Counted from the first letter of the stretch, positions 51,996 to 60,721 are shown. The stretch is DNA of 64,000 nt from Bradyrhizobium sp. Ash2021 (GCF_031202265.1 NZ_CP100604.1:2586501-2650500), one strand, 5' to 3'. Numbers and translations: made by a program. Notes: generated from the sequence alone by a model not told the origin.

Positions 51996-53591
51996 TCACC
52001 GCCCGGCATAAGCTCTTGCGTGTGCCAGTTCTGGACGCTCGGTATCGGCGTTTGTTGCGAGCGTGAGCAGCTTGCCGTAATACGTGGCGGCCTTATCACG
52101 ATCGCCCGCGGCCTCTGCGGCGCGCGCGGCCCCATAGTATCCGCGGAAGCGGTTCGGCTCGCGCTGCTGCGATGCTTCATACTCTCTGAGCGCGAGAACC
52201 GGCTGGCCGGTCTCGTACAGCAAATCACCGAGCAATTCGCGGGCAGGCAGGATACGGCCGGGCGTGACGATGTGTTTTTCGTTCCTGTCTTCGAGATCGG
52301 CGGCTTCGCGCATCAGTTTCAGGGCGTCGTCAACATTCTTGTGGGCGAACGCGATCCAGCCCGCAACCGCGCGCTGCTGAATTTCCACTTCCGTTGCCCA
52401 GTAAATATTCCCGGCATCGGCGAGTTTCTGATGCCGGACGCCAAGATCGGAAGCCGCTTGTTCGGCAGCGGCCGCATCGCCGGAGCGAGCGGCGCCGATC
52501 GCGCGGGCAAACAGCGTGATCGCTTCCGTGTAGGCAAGACCGCTCGCCACGGGTGAGAGTTGCTTCGCCGCGAGCCAGTCACCGCGCTCCAGCGCATAGC
52601 GGGCCGGCATCGCGGCCGAGGCGTAGGCCACGGCGCCCTGTGACGGAGACGCCTTCACCTTGAATGCGTCCGCCATCACACCGAGTGCAGCCGCATCGCG
52701 TGCCAGTTGCAGGTCCGCATAAACCGCGTAATCGCTGGCGTGATAGGCTTCGGGCAACTCGCCGCCCCTGACCGCCACCTCAAAGGAGCGCCGGTTGGTC
52801 GATGCCGAGTCTTCCCAGGCGCCCACCCGCGTGAAGATATGCGACGGCATGTGCAACGCATGCGGCGCGTCAGGCGCGATGCCGGCGTAGAGGCGCGCTG
52901 CGGTGAGGCCCCGGGCGGCGAGCGGGGGCGCGTCGTATGAATGGATGAGATAGTGCGCGACCCCGGGGTGATCGGGATGTTTGGCAAATTGTTGCTCCAG
53001 GATTGCCGCGGCCCGGGCGTAAGCCGCGTAGGTCTGGTCGGCTTGCGATTGTGTGCCCGCAATATACAGCGCGCTGAATATCTGGGCTTCGTCATCATCC
53101 GGGTAGCGGGCCGCGAGCGCTTCGTAAGCCCTTGAGCGGGTTTCCTGGCGGGCGCGCTCGGGGCGGTTGGCCCAATCCTGATAGTAGGCGCCAACGGCTT
53201 CGATGTAATCACGCTCGCGCGCCGTGGTCGGTATCTGGCGCGCGAGATCGATCAGCGCCTGTGCCTTTTCGGCATCCTTTGGCAGCGGACCGGCTCCGCC
53301 CAGCGGATTCGTCATCAGCAGAGAAGCGATGCCCCAATACGCGATGGCGCAGCTGGGATCCCTGGCCAGCACATCGCGGAAAACCTGCTCGCCCGCGCTG
53401 AACCAGAACGAGTGCAGCATGGCGACGCCGCGCGCCATGTCCGCCTGTACGGCGGCGGCGCACGAGTTCGAAAAATTGACGTTGCCGACCTGGCCATGCG
53501 CGCCGTGGCCCTCGTGTTCATCATGGCAAAGTGCGGCGGCAGTCGTGAACAGAAGCGCGGCGACGCTGGCGATGACCGTGCGCTGTTTCAT
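51996..53591 (-). CDS. Secreted TPR-type protein with His-rich N-terminus
   Basis: The 531-residue protein has a signal peptide (KQRTVIASVAALLFTTAAAL) and then a short His/Glu-rich segment (CHDEHEGHGAHG) that could bind metal. The rest is helical with TPR-like pairs: MLHSFWFSAGEQVFRDVLARDPSCAIAYWGIA (in parts) near the N-terminus, LEQQFAKHPDHPGVAHYLIHSYD, and GDRDKAATYYGKLL near the end. The stretch with HALHMPSHIFTRVG is found in a family of Bradyrhizobium and Caulobacter proteins of unknown role. I chose the ATG at 53591; upstream in-frame sequence runs into a dispersed repeat. The gene converges with the propeller gene. Confidence 0.8.
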   Translation of the reverse strand: MKQRTVIASVAALLFTTAAALCHDEHEGHGAHGQVGNVNFSNSCAAAVQADMARGVAMLHSFWFSAGEQVFRDVLARDPSCAIAYWGIASLLMTNPLGGAGPLPKDAEKAQALIDLARQIPTTARERDYIEAVGAYYQDWANRPERARQETRSRAYEALAARYPDDDEAQIFSALYIAGTQSQADQTYAAYARAAAILEQQFAKHPDHPGVAHYLIHSYDAPPLAARGLTAARLYAGIAPDAPHALHMPSHIFTRVGAWEDSASTNRRSFEVAVRGGELPEAYHASDYAVYADLQLARDAAALGVMADAFKVKASPSQGAVAYASAAMPARYALERGDWLAAKQLSPVASGLAYTEAITLFARAIGAARSGDAAAAEQAASDLGVRHQKLADAGNIYWATEVEIQQRAVAGWIAFAHKNVDDALKLMREAADLEDRNEKHIVTPGRILPARELLGDLLYETGQPVLALREYEASQQREPNRFRGYYGAARAAEAAGDRDKAATYYGKLLTLATNADTERPELAHARAYAGR

Positions 53592-53711
53592 GATGAGCTC
53601 TCCACCTGAACCAAATTCACGCTGAAGAATAATATCTGTTACCGGGGCGGGTGTCGAAGGGCGGGAAGGTTTTTTTCGGCCGACCGGCCGATCCATGGCC
53701 GATGTCCCGTT

Positions 53712-53808
53712 TGGGTCAAAAGCGCCGTTTTGGCAGTCGGCCGGCCACTTGCGGTCTACCCCGATCAACGGACACCTTCAGGGTCCGTCGGCATGTCTCA
53801 AAAGTGCC
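53712..53808. repeat. 97-base dispersed repeat, copy 1
   Basis: Starts TGGGTCAAAAGCGCCG, has the conserved core GGTCTACCCCGATCAACGGACA and ends GTCTCAAAAGTGCC, quoting only parts. Copies 2 and 3 are at 56778 and 59261. The two ends share a direct repeat (TCAAAAGCGCC and TCAAAAGTGCC). Confidence 0.75.
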
Positions 53809-53819
53809 AAGAGCCGACA

Positions 53820-54173
53820 CTACTTGCTGCGCGGCTCAGCAGCCAAAAGAGCACGACCGAGAAGGAATGACAGAATGGCGTGAACTACGGCCGCGGGCCA
53901 CAGAAGCACCCCCGAAAACTCCCCCACGAAACCAACATAAGCAAAATACAGCGTTACGACCGAGCTATAGGCGAACATCCCAATGAGCGGTGTGGCTGGC
54001 CAGCAGGATATTCCCAAGGCGATCAGTGCGATCCCAGTCACACGCGCGACTGGGATTGCGACTCCGACAAGCTGTTGACCGAACAACAGTTGACCAACCA
54101 GCGATGGAATAACCAGCAACGCCAGTCCTGTGACAGCCTCGGCAATAGCAGCGAAGACCAGCACTTTTTTCAT
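53820..54173 (-). CDS. Small four-helix membrane protein
   Basis: The 117-residue protein has four hydrophobic segments: KKVLVFAAIAEAVTGLALLV, VAIPVARVTGIALIALGIS, PLIGMFAYSSVVTLYFAYVG and GVLLWPAAVVHAILSFLLG. Small integral proteins of this type occur in many proteobacteria without known function. It lies 36 bases downstream of the arylsulfatase gene on the same strand, so the two are probably co-transcribed. Its start, ATG at 54173, is the only good candidate. Confidence 0.75.
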   Translation of the reverse strand: MKKVLVFAAIAEAVTGLALLVIPSLVGQLLFGQQLVGVAIPVARVTGIALIALGISCWPATPLIGMFAYSSVVTLYFAYVGFVGEFSGVLLWPAAVVHAILSFLLGRALLAAEPRSK

Positions 54174-54209
54174 CGCGCCAACTGCATAATTCGCGCTTAC
54201 GACCAGCCG

Positions 54210-56657
54210 TTAATTTTTGCCCTGCGTTTGTGGCTCCGGTTCGAGTTTAAAGGTCAGCTTGTTGATCTTGCCGGTGAACTTGAACGGAACCTCGTAGCGA
54301 TATTCCAGCAGTGCTACCCCGGTGCGTGTGTCCTGGCCGACGTCGAAGGTTTCGTCCTCCGGGAACGTGATCGGGGTGGTGTGCTCAAGCGTATTCCTCG
54401 CCACGTCCTTCCCGTCGACGGACAGCACGCCGGTACCGCCCTTGCCCAAACCCGGCTCGGCGGATTTGAAATCGAACACGATGGTGTGCTTGCCAGCTTC
54501 CAGCTCAGGTCCCTCCCATATGGTGCGCTTGAGGTCGAGCAGGTTATAGAGGAACACCGCCTTGCCTCGGCCGACTCCAAACTCGCCCTTGCTCAGGAAA
54601 AGGCCGTAGCCGCCGAAGCGTCCGCCCTCGGTGACGATCATCCCCTCCGCGCCGCCATCGGGGATCTCGACCTCGGCAGTGATCGTGTAGGACTTATTCT
54701 TGATGTCCGGCGCCGCGCTCGCCGGCGTGCCAGTCAGTTCACCCGAATAGGTGAACACCGTTCGCCCCGCCGTAAGACTCGGACGCGGCGTGTTCCAGCG
54801 TGCGAGCGTCGTATTGTCGAGCGGCAACACATTGTACTTCTTTGCCTCGGCGTAGAAGAGATCCTGCATCTGCTTGAGCTTGTCGGGCATTTTTGCAGCG
54901 AGGTCATCAGACTGCGTAGGATCTTCTTTGACGTTGTAGAGCTCCCAATTGTACCCGGTGATCACGTCCGGCGGCGTCTTGGTGCTCAGCTCCCACGGCA
55001 GCGTTACCGGGGTCGTGGCTGCCACCCACCCGTCATCATAGATAGCACGATTGCCGAGCATCTTGAAATATTGGGTGGTGTGTTGCGAGGGCGCGTTGGC
55101 GTTCGCTTTGGCCCACGTGTACGCCATGCTAACACCCTCGATGGGAATCTGCTTGATCCCGTTGATCGTGTCGGGTTGGGAAACGCTGGCCGCTTCGAGA
55201 ATGGTCGGCACGATGTCGATGACGTGATGGAACTGACGGCGGATGCCGCCGGCCTCCGTGATGTGGCCGGGCCATGACATGACCACGCCCTGGGCCGTGC
55301 CACCGAAGTGTGACGGCACCTGCTTCACCCACTTGAAGGGCGTATCCATCGTCCACGCCCAGCCCGCCGCGAAATGCGGGAACGTCCGCTCCGATCCCCA
55401 GAACGGATACCAGAGAAACTGGTCCTTCACCGGCACGGGAACGCCGTTGAACGTGGTGAACTCGTTCGGCGTGCCGTTGAGCATGCCTTCGGCGCTCGCG
55501 CCGTTGTCGCCACCGATGTAGATGATCAAGGTGTTATCCAGTTCGTCGAGGTCTTCGACGGCCTGGATGACCCGCCCGATCTCGTGGTCGGCGTAGGCGA
55601 GATAGGCCCCATAGATGTCCGCTTGCTTGATGAAGAGCCTCTTCTCGTCCCAGCTCAGAGAGTCCCATTCCGGCAAATCTTTCGGCCAAGGGGTCAGCTT
55701 GGCATTCTCGGGCATGATGCCCAGCCGCTTCTGATTGGCGAAGATTTTCTCGCGCACCTTGTTCCAGCCCTCGTCGAAGAGGTGCATGTCGCTGATCTTC
55801 TTAACCCACTCGGGTGTGGGATGATGTGGCGCATGCGTTGCACCCGGCACGTAATAGACCAACCACGGCTTGCCGGGCGCGATCTCCTTCAGTTGCTTCA
55901 TGTACTGGATGGCCTCGTCAGCCATCGCCGTCTCCAGATTCCAGCCGGGATTGCCCTGGAAGGGATAGATGGCCGTCGTGTTGCGGAACAGGTTCGGTTG
56001 CCACTGGCTCGCGTCGCCACCGACGAAGCCGTAGAAATAATCGAAACCCATTCCATTCGGCCATTGATCGAAGGGCCCGGCTTGGCTCGCCTGGTAAAAG
56101 GGCGTGTTGTGGTCCTTGCCGAACCAAGAGGTCGCATAGCCGTTCGCCTTCAAAATCGTGCCGATCGTGCCTTTCTCGATCGGAATGATAGAGTCGTAAC
56201 CCGGGAAACCTGTTGCGATTTCGCCAACCACCCCGAAGCCTACCGAGTGATGGTTGCGTCCCGTGATGATCGCCGCCCGTGTCGGTGAGCATAGCGACGT
56301 CGAATGGAAGTTCGTGTAGCGTAGTCCGGCCTGCGCAATGCGATCCATAGTTGGAGTGGGCACAACGCCGCCGAAGGTGCCCGGTGCCCCAAAACCTTGA
56401 TCATCCGTCATGATCAGCAGGACATTTGGCGCGCCTTTCGGCGGCACCACGCGCGGCGCCCACCAAGGCGTCGACTCGGAAGCCTTTTCCTTGATCACTC
56501 CGCTGAATTTCGGGTCGGGCGGCGGAAGTTGTTTGCCGTCTATGGTGGTTGTGGCTCCGGGTGAGCCAGGAGCACCTGTGACCTGCTGCGCGGATGCTGA
56601 CAAACAACCGAGAGCGAGAACACTGGCGGCAGCGAGCATGCTACGAAGGATTTTCAT
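54210..56657 (-). CDS. Large exported arylsulfatase
   Basis: The 815-residue enzyme has a signal peptide (KILRSMLAAASVLALGCLSA) and the type I sulfatase core. NVLLIMTDDQGFG (residues 78-90) gives the metal-binding Asp pair, and SLCSPTRAAIITGRN gives the Cys123-Ser-Pro-Thr-Arg127 motif whose Cys becomes formylglycine. Further motifs are FGKDHNTP, YVPGATHAPHHP and YIGGDNGASAEG. The C-terminal about 200 residues after the catalytic part form a beta domain. Sulfatases of this size hydrolyse aryl or alkyl sulfate esters, so a role in sulfate scavenging is likely. No formylglycine-generating enzyme gene is in the window. A small membrane protein follows it. Confidence 0.92.
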   Translation of the reverse strand: MKILRSMLAAASVLALGCLSASAQQVTGAPGSPGATTTIDGKQLPPPDPKFSGVIKEKASESTPWWAPRVVPPKGAPNVLLIMTDDQGFGAPGTFGGVVPTPTMDRIAQAGLRYTNFHSTSLCSPTRAAIITGRNHHSVGFGVVGEIATGFPGYDSIIPIEKGTIGTILKANGYATSWFGKDHNTPFYQASQAGPFDQWPNGMGFDYFYGFVGGDASQWQPNLFRNTTAIYPFQGNPGWNLETAMADEAIQYMKQLKEIAPGKPWLVYYVPGATHAPHHPTPEWVKKISDMHLFDEGWNKVREKIFANQKRLGIMPENAKLTPWPKDLPEWDSLSWDEKRLFIKQADIYGAYLAYADHEIGRVIQAVEDLDELDNTLIIYIGGDNGASAEGMLNGTPNEFTTFNGVPVPVKDQFLWYPFWGSERTFPHFAAGWAWTMDTPFKWVKQVPSHFGGTAQGVVMSWPGHITEAGGIRRQFHHVIDIVPTILEAASVSQPDTINGIKQIPIEGVSMAYTWAKANANAPSQHTTQYFKMLGNRAIYDDGWVAATTPVTLPWELSTKTPPDVITGYNWELYNVKEDPTQSDDLAAKMPDKLKQMQDLFYAEAKKYNVLPLDNTTLARWNTPRPSLTAGRTVFTYSGELTGTPASAAPDIKNKSYTITAEVEIPDGGAEGMIVTEGGRFGGYGLFLSKGEFGVGRGKAVFLYNLLDLKRTIWEGPELEAGKHTIVFDFKSAEPGLGKGGTGVLSVDGKDVARNTLEHTTPITFPEDETFDVGQDTRTGVALLEYRYEVPFKFTGKINKLTFKLEPEPQTQGKN

Positions 56658-56777
56658 CGCTCAATCCTCCATTCATCGCAAACTTAGGTAATGTCAGCCC
56701 GGAGCCAGCTCGCTTTGATTTAAGTCAAAGGTACCGGTTGGGCCGAGGTCGAACCTCCGCCACCGGGATAACCGTTA

Positions 56778-56874
56778 TGGGTCAAAAGCGCCGTTTTGGC
56801 AGTCCGCCGGCCGCTTCCGGTCTACCCCGATCAACGGACATCTTCAGGGTCCGTCGGCACGTCTCAAAAGTGCC
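56778..56874. repeat. 97-base dispersed repeat, copy 2
   Basis: Nearly identical to copy 1 in sequence and exactly the same length. It lies upstream of the sulfatase gene and next to a decayed transporter fragment. Confidence 0.75.
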
Positions 56875-56908
56875 AGTTCCGGACTCATGCACCGCAACAC
56901 ATGTCCCA

Positions 56909-57004
56909 TCATTCGACCACCTTGTCGGCGTGAACGATGAGTATTCACGGCATATCGAGGCCGAGCGCTCTGGCCGTCTTGAAATTGCGCACTCGCTGCG
57001 TCCG
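56909..57004 (-). pseudogene. Fragment of an ABC-transporter substrate-binding protein (TrpX/PF04392-like)
   Basis: On the minus strand the reading NFKTARALGLDMP, then a TGA stop at 56945-56947, then ILIVHADKVVE and a second TGA at 56909-56911 matches the typical C-terminus of TrpX-type binding proteins (NLKTAKALGL...LLxRADEVIE). The in-frame stop interrupts the match and the rest of the gene is missing. Such proteins are common in Bradyrhizobium, often followed by repeats like the one here. Confidence 0.6.
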
Positions 57005-57244
57005 CGTGCGTATCGGTTTTGTATGCCTACACGCACGCGAGGACGAGGGCGAAGCGCGCCTCACGCGATGGAGCCAATCAGCATACAGAAGAAGATGCGC
57101 ATGCTGCAGTAATCGGATCATGACGCGTGAGTTACTGCTCAATCTAGCGGCAAAATGAGACCTTGACTTCATACTCCTCAAGATTAACGTTCACGAAATG
57201 TCCTGCGGGTGGGAGGCGGAAATCCATTCTCGCGGAGGTCCATC

Positions 57245-57898
57245 ATGAGAGGCAATGAATGTCCCGTCCACGTAGCTGATGGCGTGCTTGGCACACAGTG
57301 TCACATTTGCGCTTTTTTCAATGGCTTCGACGAGCAGCACAGGGTGCTTCGCTCGTTCATCAAAGAGGGGTTCGAGCGGGGCGACAAGGCTTTTCATATC
57401 GTGGATCCCGAGCTGCGGGACGATCATCTGAAGCGACTCGCCGAAGCTGGCATAGACGTGGAGCAGGCGATAGCAACCGGACAGCTGGAGCTGCGGCGCT
57501 GGCAGGACGCTTACCTGCGCGACGATCGCTTCGATCAAGATGGGATGCTCGCCTTGCTCGAAGAGGTGCTCGGATCAGGGGCGGCGGCCGGTAATGCCCT
57601 CGTCAGATTTGTGTCGCGCGTGGAACCGTCCCTGGTGGACAAGGCAGGCGAAGATAACTGGTTGGAATACGAGACGCGCGTCAACTACGCGGTCTCCAAA
57701 TACAACGATCCGGTAATCTGCACCTACGATCTGACGAACTTCAGTGCCAGCTTGGTGATGGACATGTTGCGGGTTCACCCCGTCGTGATTGTCGGAGGGG
57801 TGCTCCAGGAGAACCCGTTCTTTGTTCCTCCAGACCAGTTCCTCCTTGAACTCCGAGAGAGAAAATCGGCTCGGCGCAGCGCGATCCAAGCACATTGA
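57245..57898 (+). CDS. MEDS-domain (DcmR-like sensory) protein
   Basis: The 217-residue protein matches the MEDS domain (methanogen/methylotroph, DcmR sensory): HICAFFNGFDEQHRVLRSFIKEGFERGDKAFHIVD in parts, with a CxxC (Cys in QCHIC) near the start and FDQDGMLALLEEVL and VICTYDLTNFSASLVMDMLRVHPVVIVGG later. The domain is thought to sense small molecules and is often next to or fused with histidine kinases. I chose the ATG at 57245 with GGAGG seven bases upstream. It is followed after five bases by a histidine kinase gene, so the two likely form a sensory pair. Confidence 0.85.
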   Translation: MRGNECPVHVADGVLGTQCHICAFFNGFDEQHRVLRSFIKEGFERGDKAFHIVDPELRDDHLKRLAEAGIDVEQAIATGQLELRRWQDAYLRDDRFDQDGMLALLEEVLGSGAAAGNALVRFVSRVEPSLVDKAGEDNWLEYETRVNYAVSKYNDPVICTYDLTNFSASLVMDMLRVHPVVIVGGVLQENPFFVPPDQFLLELRERKSARRSAIQAH

Positions 57899-57903
57899 TA
57901 GTG

Positions 57904-59193
57904 ATGGCTGACGAGAATCTCCGGCTGCGAGCAGCGCTTCGGGATTTAGTTGCACTTTCGACCATCCCGGCGGGGTGGATCGGGATCGCACCGCGCACGA
58001 TCGCCGCCGGACTAGCTGACATACTGGTGGGGTCGTTGGGTTTTGATTTTGCGTTCGTACGCTTGCTCGATCCCACCGGAGGGGTGACGATCGACGTCAC
58101 GAGTGGATGCGCCACCAGGGAATTTTTAGACTGGCTGCAGGCCCAATTTTCTACTTTCGATGGGTCTTTGCGTCGGCAGATCATTCCAAATGTTATTAGC
58201 TTTGACGACAGATTGAAATCGCTCCGCGGTATCATTATTCCTCTTGGGTTCAACGCTGACGCTGGTCTTGTAGCCATCGGCTGTGAGCGTAGCAACTTCC
58301 CAACCGAAAATGACAGGATGCTGCTCACAGTGGCTGCTAATCATGCGGCGACAGCCTTCCGCAGCGCGAACTTGATTGATGAACGGCGCCGGGCTGAGGA
58401 GGAAGTTCGCAAAGCCCGCGACGAACTTGAGATGACGGTGATGGAAAGGACGGCTGAATTGCAGCGGACAATGGCTGAGCTGGTCCACATGAATCGCCTA
58501 GCGACAGCGGGCGTCCTTCTAGCGTCCATTGCTCATGAGATCAATCAGCCACTAACCGGGATTGTAATGCAAGCCAGTGCCGCCCGACAATGGCTTGCAT
58601 TGAGAGAGCCGAGCATAGAAAAGGCGCGAGACGCGCTGGATCAAATCGAAAGGGACGGTCTCCGTACAGGTGAAATCATCGCAAGCCTTCGCGGAATGTT
58701 CAAAAAGGAAACGCAGGCGAGAAACCCAATCGACATTAACGAGCTGATCTTCACGGTTCTTGCTATTGTGCGCCACGAGTTGCAGAGGCATGGAGTAGAG
58801 CTGCGCACAGAACTCGATGAATCACTCCCGGCCTTGGAAGGCGACAGAGTTCAATTGCAGCAAGTCGTATTAAACTTGGTCATGAACGCCATTGAGGCGA
58901 TGCAGACGGGAGCGCTGCGAATATTGAGCATACGATCCTGCGTTAGCAAACCAAATTTTGTTCACGTGGCCGTCGAGGATACCGGCACGGGTATCGCCCC
59001 ATCCAACCTCGATCGTATTTTCGACCCGATGTTCACGACCAAAGAGCGTGGTATGGGAATTGGCCTTTCCATCTGCCATTCTATTATCGAAAGCCATAAC
59101 GGCCGTATTTGGGTGACGCGGGGAATCGCCAAAGGCTCGGTTTTCCAATTTGAGTTGCCGACGAGCGTCGGCCAAGGTGATCAAATTCGCTAA
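57904..59193 (+). CDS. GAF-domain sensor histidine kinase
   Basis: The 429-residue kinase has an N-terminal GAF-like domain (residues about 25-160: LGFDFAFVRLLDPTGG and FPTENDRMLLTVAANHAATAF), a coiled linker (ERRRAEEEVRKARDELEMTV), then the kinase core: H-box ASIAHEINQPLTG with phospho-acceptor His211, N-box QVVLNLVMNAIEAMQ, G1 EDTGTGIAP, F-box IFDPMFTTKERGMGIGLS with the G2 glycines. The N-terminal part lacks transmembrane segments, so it is cytosolic. The ATG at 57904 is five bases after the MEDS stop. No response regulator gene lies beside it. The core resembles the FixL/NodV-type HisKA kinases found in rhizobia. Confidence 0.9.
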   Translation: MADENLRLRAALRDLVALSTIPAGWIGIAPRTIAAGLADILVGSLGFDFAFVRLLDPTGGVTIDVTSGCATREFLDWLQAQFSTFDGSLRRQIIPNVISFDDRLKSLRGIIIPLGFNADAGLVAIGCERSNFPTENDRMLLTVAANHAATAFRSANLIDERRRAEEEVRKARDELEMTVMERTAELQRTMAELVHMNRLATAGVLLASIAHEINQPLTGIVMQASAARQWLALREPSIEKARDALDQIERDGLRTGEIIASLRGMFKKETQARNPIDINELIFTVLAIVRHELQRHGVELRTELDESLPALEGDRVQLQQVVLNLVMNAIEAMQTGALRILSIRSCVSKPNFVHVAVEDTGTGIAPSNLDRIFDPMFTTKERGMGIGLSICHSIIESHNGRIWVTRGIAKGSVFQFELPTSVGQGDQIR

Positions 59194-59260
59194 CGTCATT
59201 CCTGAATAGCGACGCGCGTTGCATAACGTGCCGACAGGCGAAATCTAGCCATGTCGCATA

Positions 59261-59356
59261 TGGGTCAAGAGCGCCGTTGCGACCCTCTGCCAGCCGCTTC
59301 CGGTCTACCCCGATCAACGGACATCGTCAGCACCGGTCGGCATGTCTCAAAGGTGC
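59261..59356. repeat. 97-base-family dispersed repeat, copy 3
   Basis: More diverged than copies 1 and 2 in its first third (GGGTCAAGAGCGCCG, then CGACCCTCTG) but retains the core CCGGTCTACCCCGATCAACG and the end GTCTCAAAGGTGC. Confidence 0.7.
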
Positions 59357-59409
59357 TACATTGCGGAACTTAAGGCGGACATCGCGCCAAGTCCGAGAAG
59401 TGCCCATCT

Positions 59410-59811
59410 TCATGCCGCGTGCGGGTTGACGACCGCATAGCCTCGCAGCGAACGCGCGTGAATTCGCGTTGCGTGCCCGCCTGAGTTGGCGTCATATGCC
59501 ATCCACATATCGCGCCCAAGGTGTTGTTCCAGGACAAAGACGTGCCCACGTCGCGCTGCAACCATTCCAGGTGCTGGCGATGCACGCGGAAAGCGCAGCC
59601 AATTAGCCGCGAGGTTTAATTCCGGCACAATACGTCCAAACACGCGCATTGCCGCGCCGCAACCGCAGAAAGACCGAGGGCAACCGGCCGGGCGACCACC
59701 GACATCCTGACCAAGGGGGATGTTTGCCTCGGCTACGGCGGCATGATCGTATCGTGTGTACTGCGAAACCTTCGCGCCGCGCGCTTGCGAAAACGAAAAG
59801 TCGCAGGGCAT
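59410..59811 (-). CDS. Small conserved rhizobial protein, possibly truncated at the N-terminus
   Basis: The 133-residue reading from an ATG at 59811 contains a Cys-rich centre and a fold I associate with a small conserved secreted family of Bradyrhizobium: GGRPAGCPRSFCGCGAAM, then LAANWLRFPRASPAPGMVAARRGHVFVLEQ in parts and HARSLRGYAVVNPHAA. The His in GHVFVLEQ and the Cys in RPAGCP are in the positions seen in CHAP/NlpC-like proteins, but the fold assignment is inference. Relatives usually have a signal peptide; none is visible here, so the 5' end may be lost or lie in another frame. Longer in-frame starts (up to 59904) add only Pro/Arg-rich sequence. Confidence 0.5.
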   Translation of the reverse strand: MPCDFSFSQARGAKVSQYTRYDHAAVAEANIPLGQDVGGRPAGCPRSFCGCGAAMRVFGRIVPELNLAANWLRFPRASPAPGMVAARRGHVFVLEQHLGRDMWMAYDANSGGHATRIHARSLRGYAVVNPHAA

Positions 59812-59939
59812 GGTCACATTGCATTCTGGTAGGGGCGGACATCTCCGCGGACGGACCAGGAGTCCCCGTGGCCGCAGCGGTTTTGGATACCTCGGGCCCC
59901 TCACTATCTTCGAGAACGCACCGAGAGTTTGGCGTGCGA

Positions 59940-60347
59940 CTATTTCAAAAGTCGCAAAAGAGCTTGCCCGGCTTTTGAGTTCAATTCCTTGGCGTCCAAC
60001 GTCCCATCGTGATCTGGATCTGCGGCACCGAAACGCTGCTCGACTACCGCGAGATACTCGTCCTTCGTGAGCGTTCCATCGTGGTCCGGATCGGCAGCGG
60101 CCAACTCCTTCTGCGTCAATCTGCCAGCCAATTCACGTTTGTCGAGAGTGCCATCATGGTCCCGATCTAACTTGTCGAACAACGCTGATGCAGCCTTTTT
60201 CGCTTCCGCGAGGTCGACCGTGCCGTCGTTATCCGTGTCAAGCATTCGAATCCAGTTGGACTGGCGGGACTTCGCCAGGACCGGCGACCCGCCGACCAGC
60301 GAAGCACCGGCGATAAGAGCGAGAACCAAGGTGCGGCGCGATATCAT
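59940..60347 (-). CDS. Secreted EF-hand calcium-binding protein with four motifs
   Basis: The 135-residue protein has a signal peptide (SRRTLVLALIAGASLVGGS) and four EF-hand loops at residues 37-48, 61-72, 86-97 and 110-121: DTDNDGTVDLAE, DRDHDGTLDKRE, DPDHDGTLTKDE and DPDHDGTLDAKE. All have Asp at positions 1, 3 and 5, Gly at 6 and Glu at 12, so calcium binding is likely at all four. Similar small calmodulin-like proteins are exported by rhizobia. It stands alone on the minus strand. Possible roles are calcium sensing or buffering in the periplasm or outside the cell. Confidence 0.9.
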   Translation of the reverse strand: MISRRTLVLALIAGASLVGGSPVLAKSRQSNWIRMLDTDNDGTVDLAEAKKAASALFDKLDRDHDGTLDKRELAGRLTQKELAAADPDHDGTLTKDEYLAVVEQRFGAADPDHDGTLDAKELNSKAGQALLRLLK

Positions 60348-60354
60348 GGGGTGA

Positions 60355-60721
60355 CCTTTCCCGGTTCTGATTTGTACTGGGCAACTCCGTCGGCGAACGC
60401 GAGTTCCCTGCCGGGATGCGCGCGAGACGTCCTACCTGATCTGGCGTTGCGGGCGCTGGGCGTGTCTTCCTTGATCCAGACGTCCGCCAAAACCCACCGC
60501 AGTCATGGCTCCCGATGATGTCCCGGGAAATGCCGGCGATGCGAGCCCGCTCTCGTCCAGCAAGCGTCGAGCACACCTGGGGAACGGCCCATGTAACCCC
60601 ACGTCGGAAGGGTAAATCGGCGTTGCCTATAGTTTGTCGGCTATCGTAAAGACGACACCTGGAAATTCTCACACCGCGATACCGCACAATGGTGCAGGGG
60701 GCGACGACGTGGGAGCCAAAA
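60355..60721. other. Divergent intergenic region, EF-hand gene / Crp-type gene
   Basis: About 370 bases with no supported gene and no clear operator or hairpin. Confidence 0.4.
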
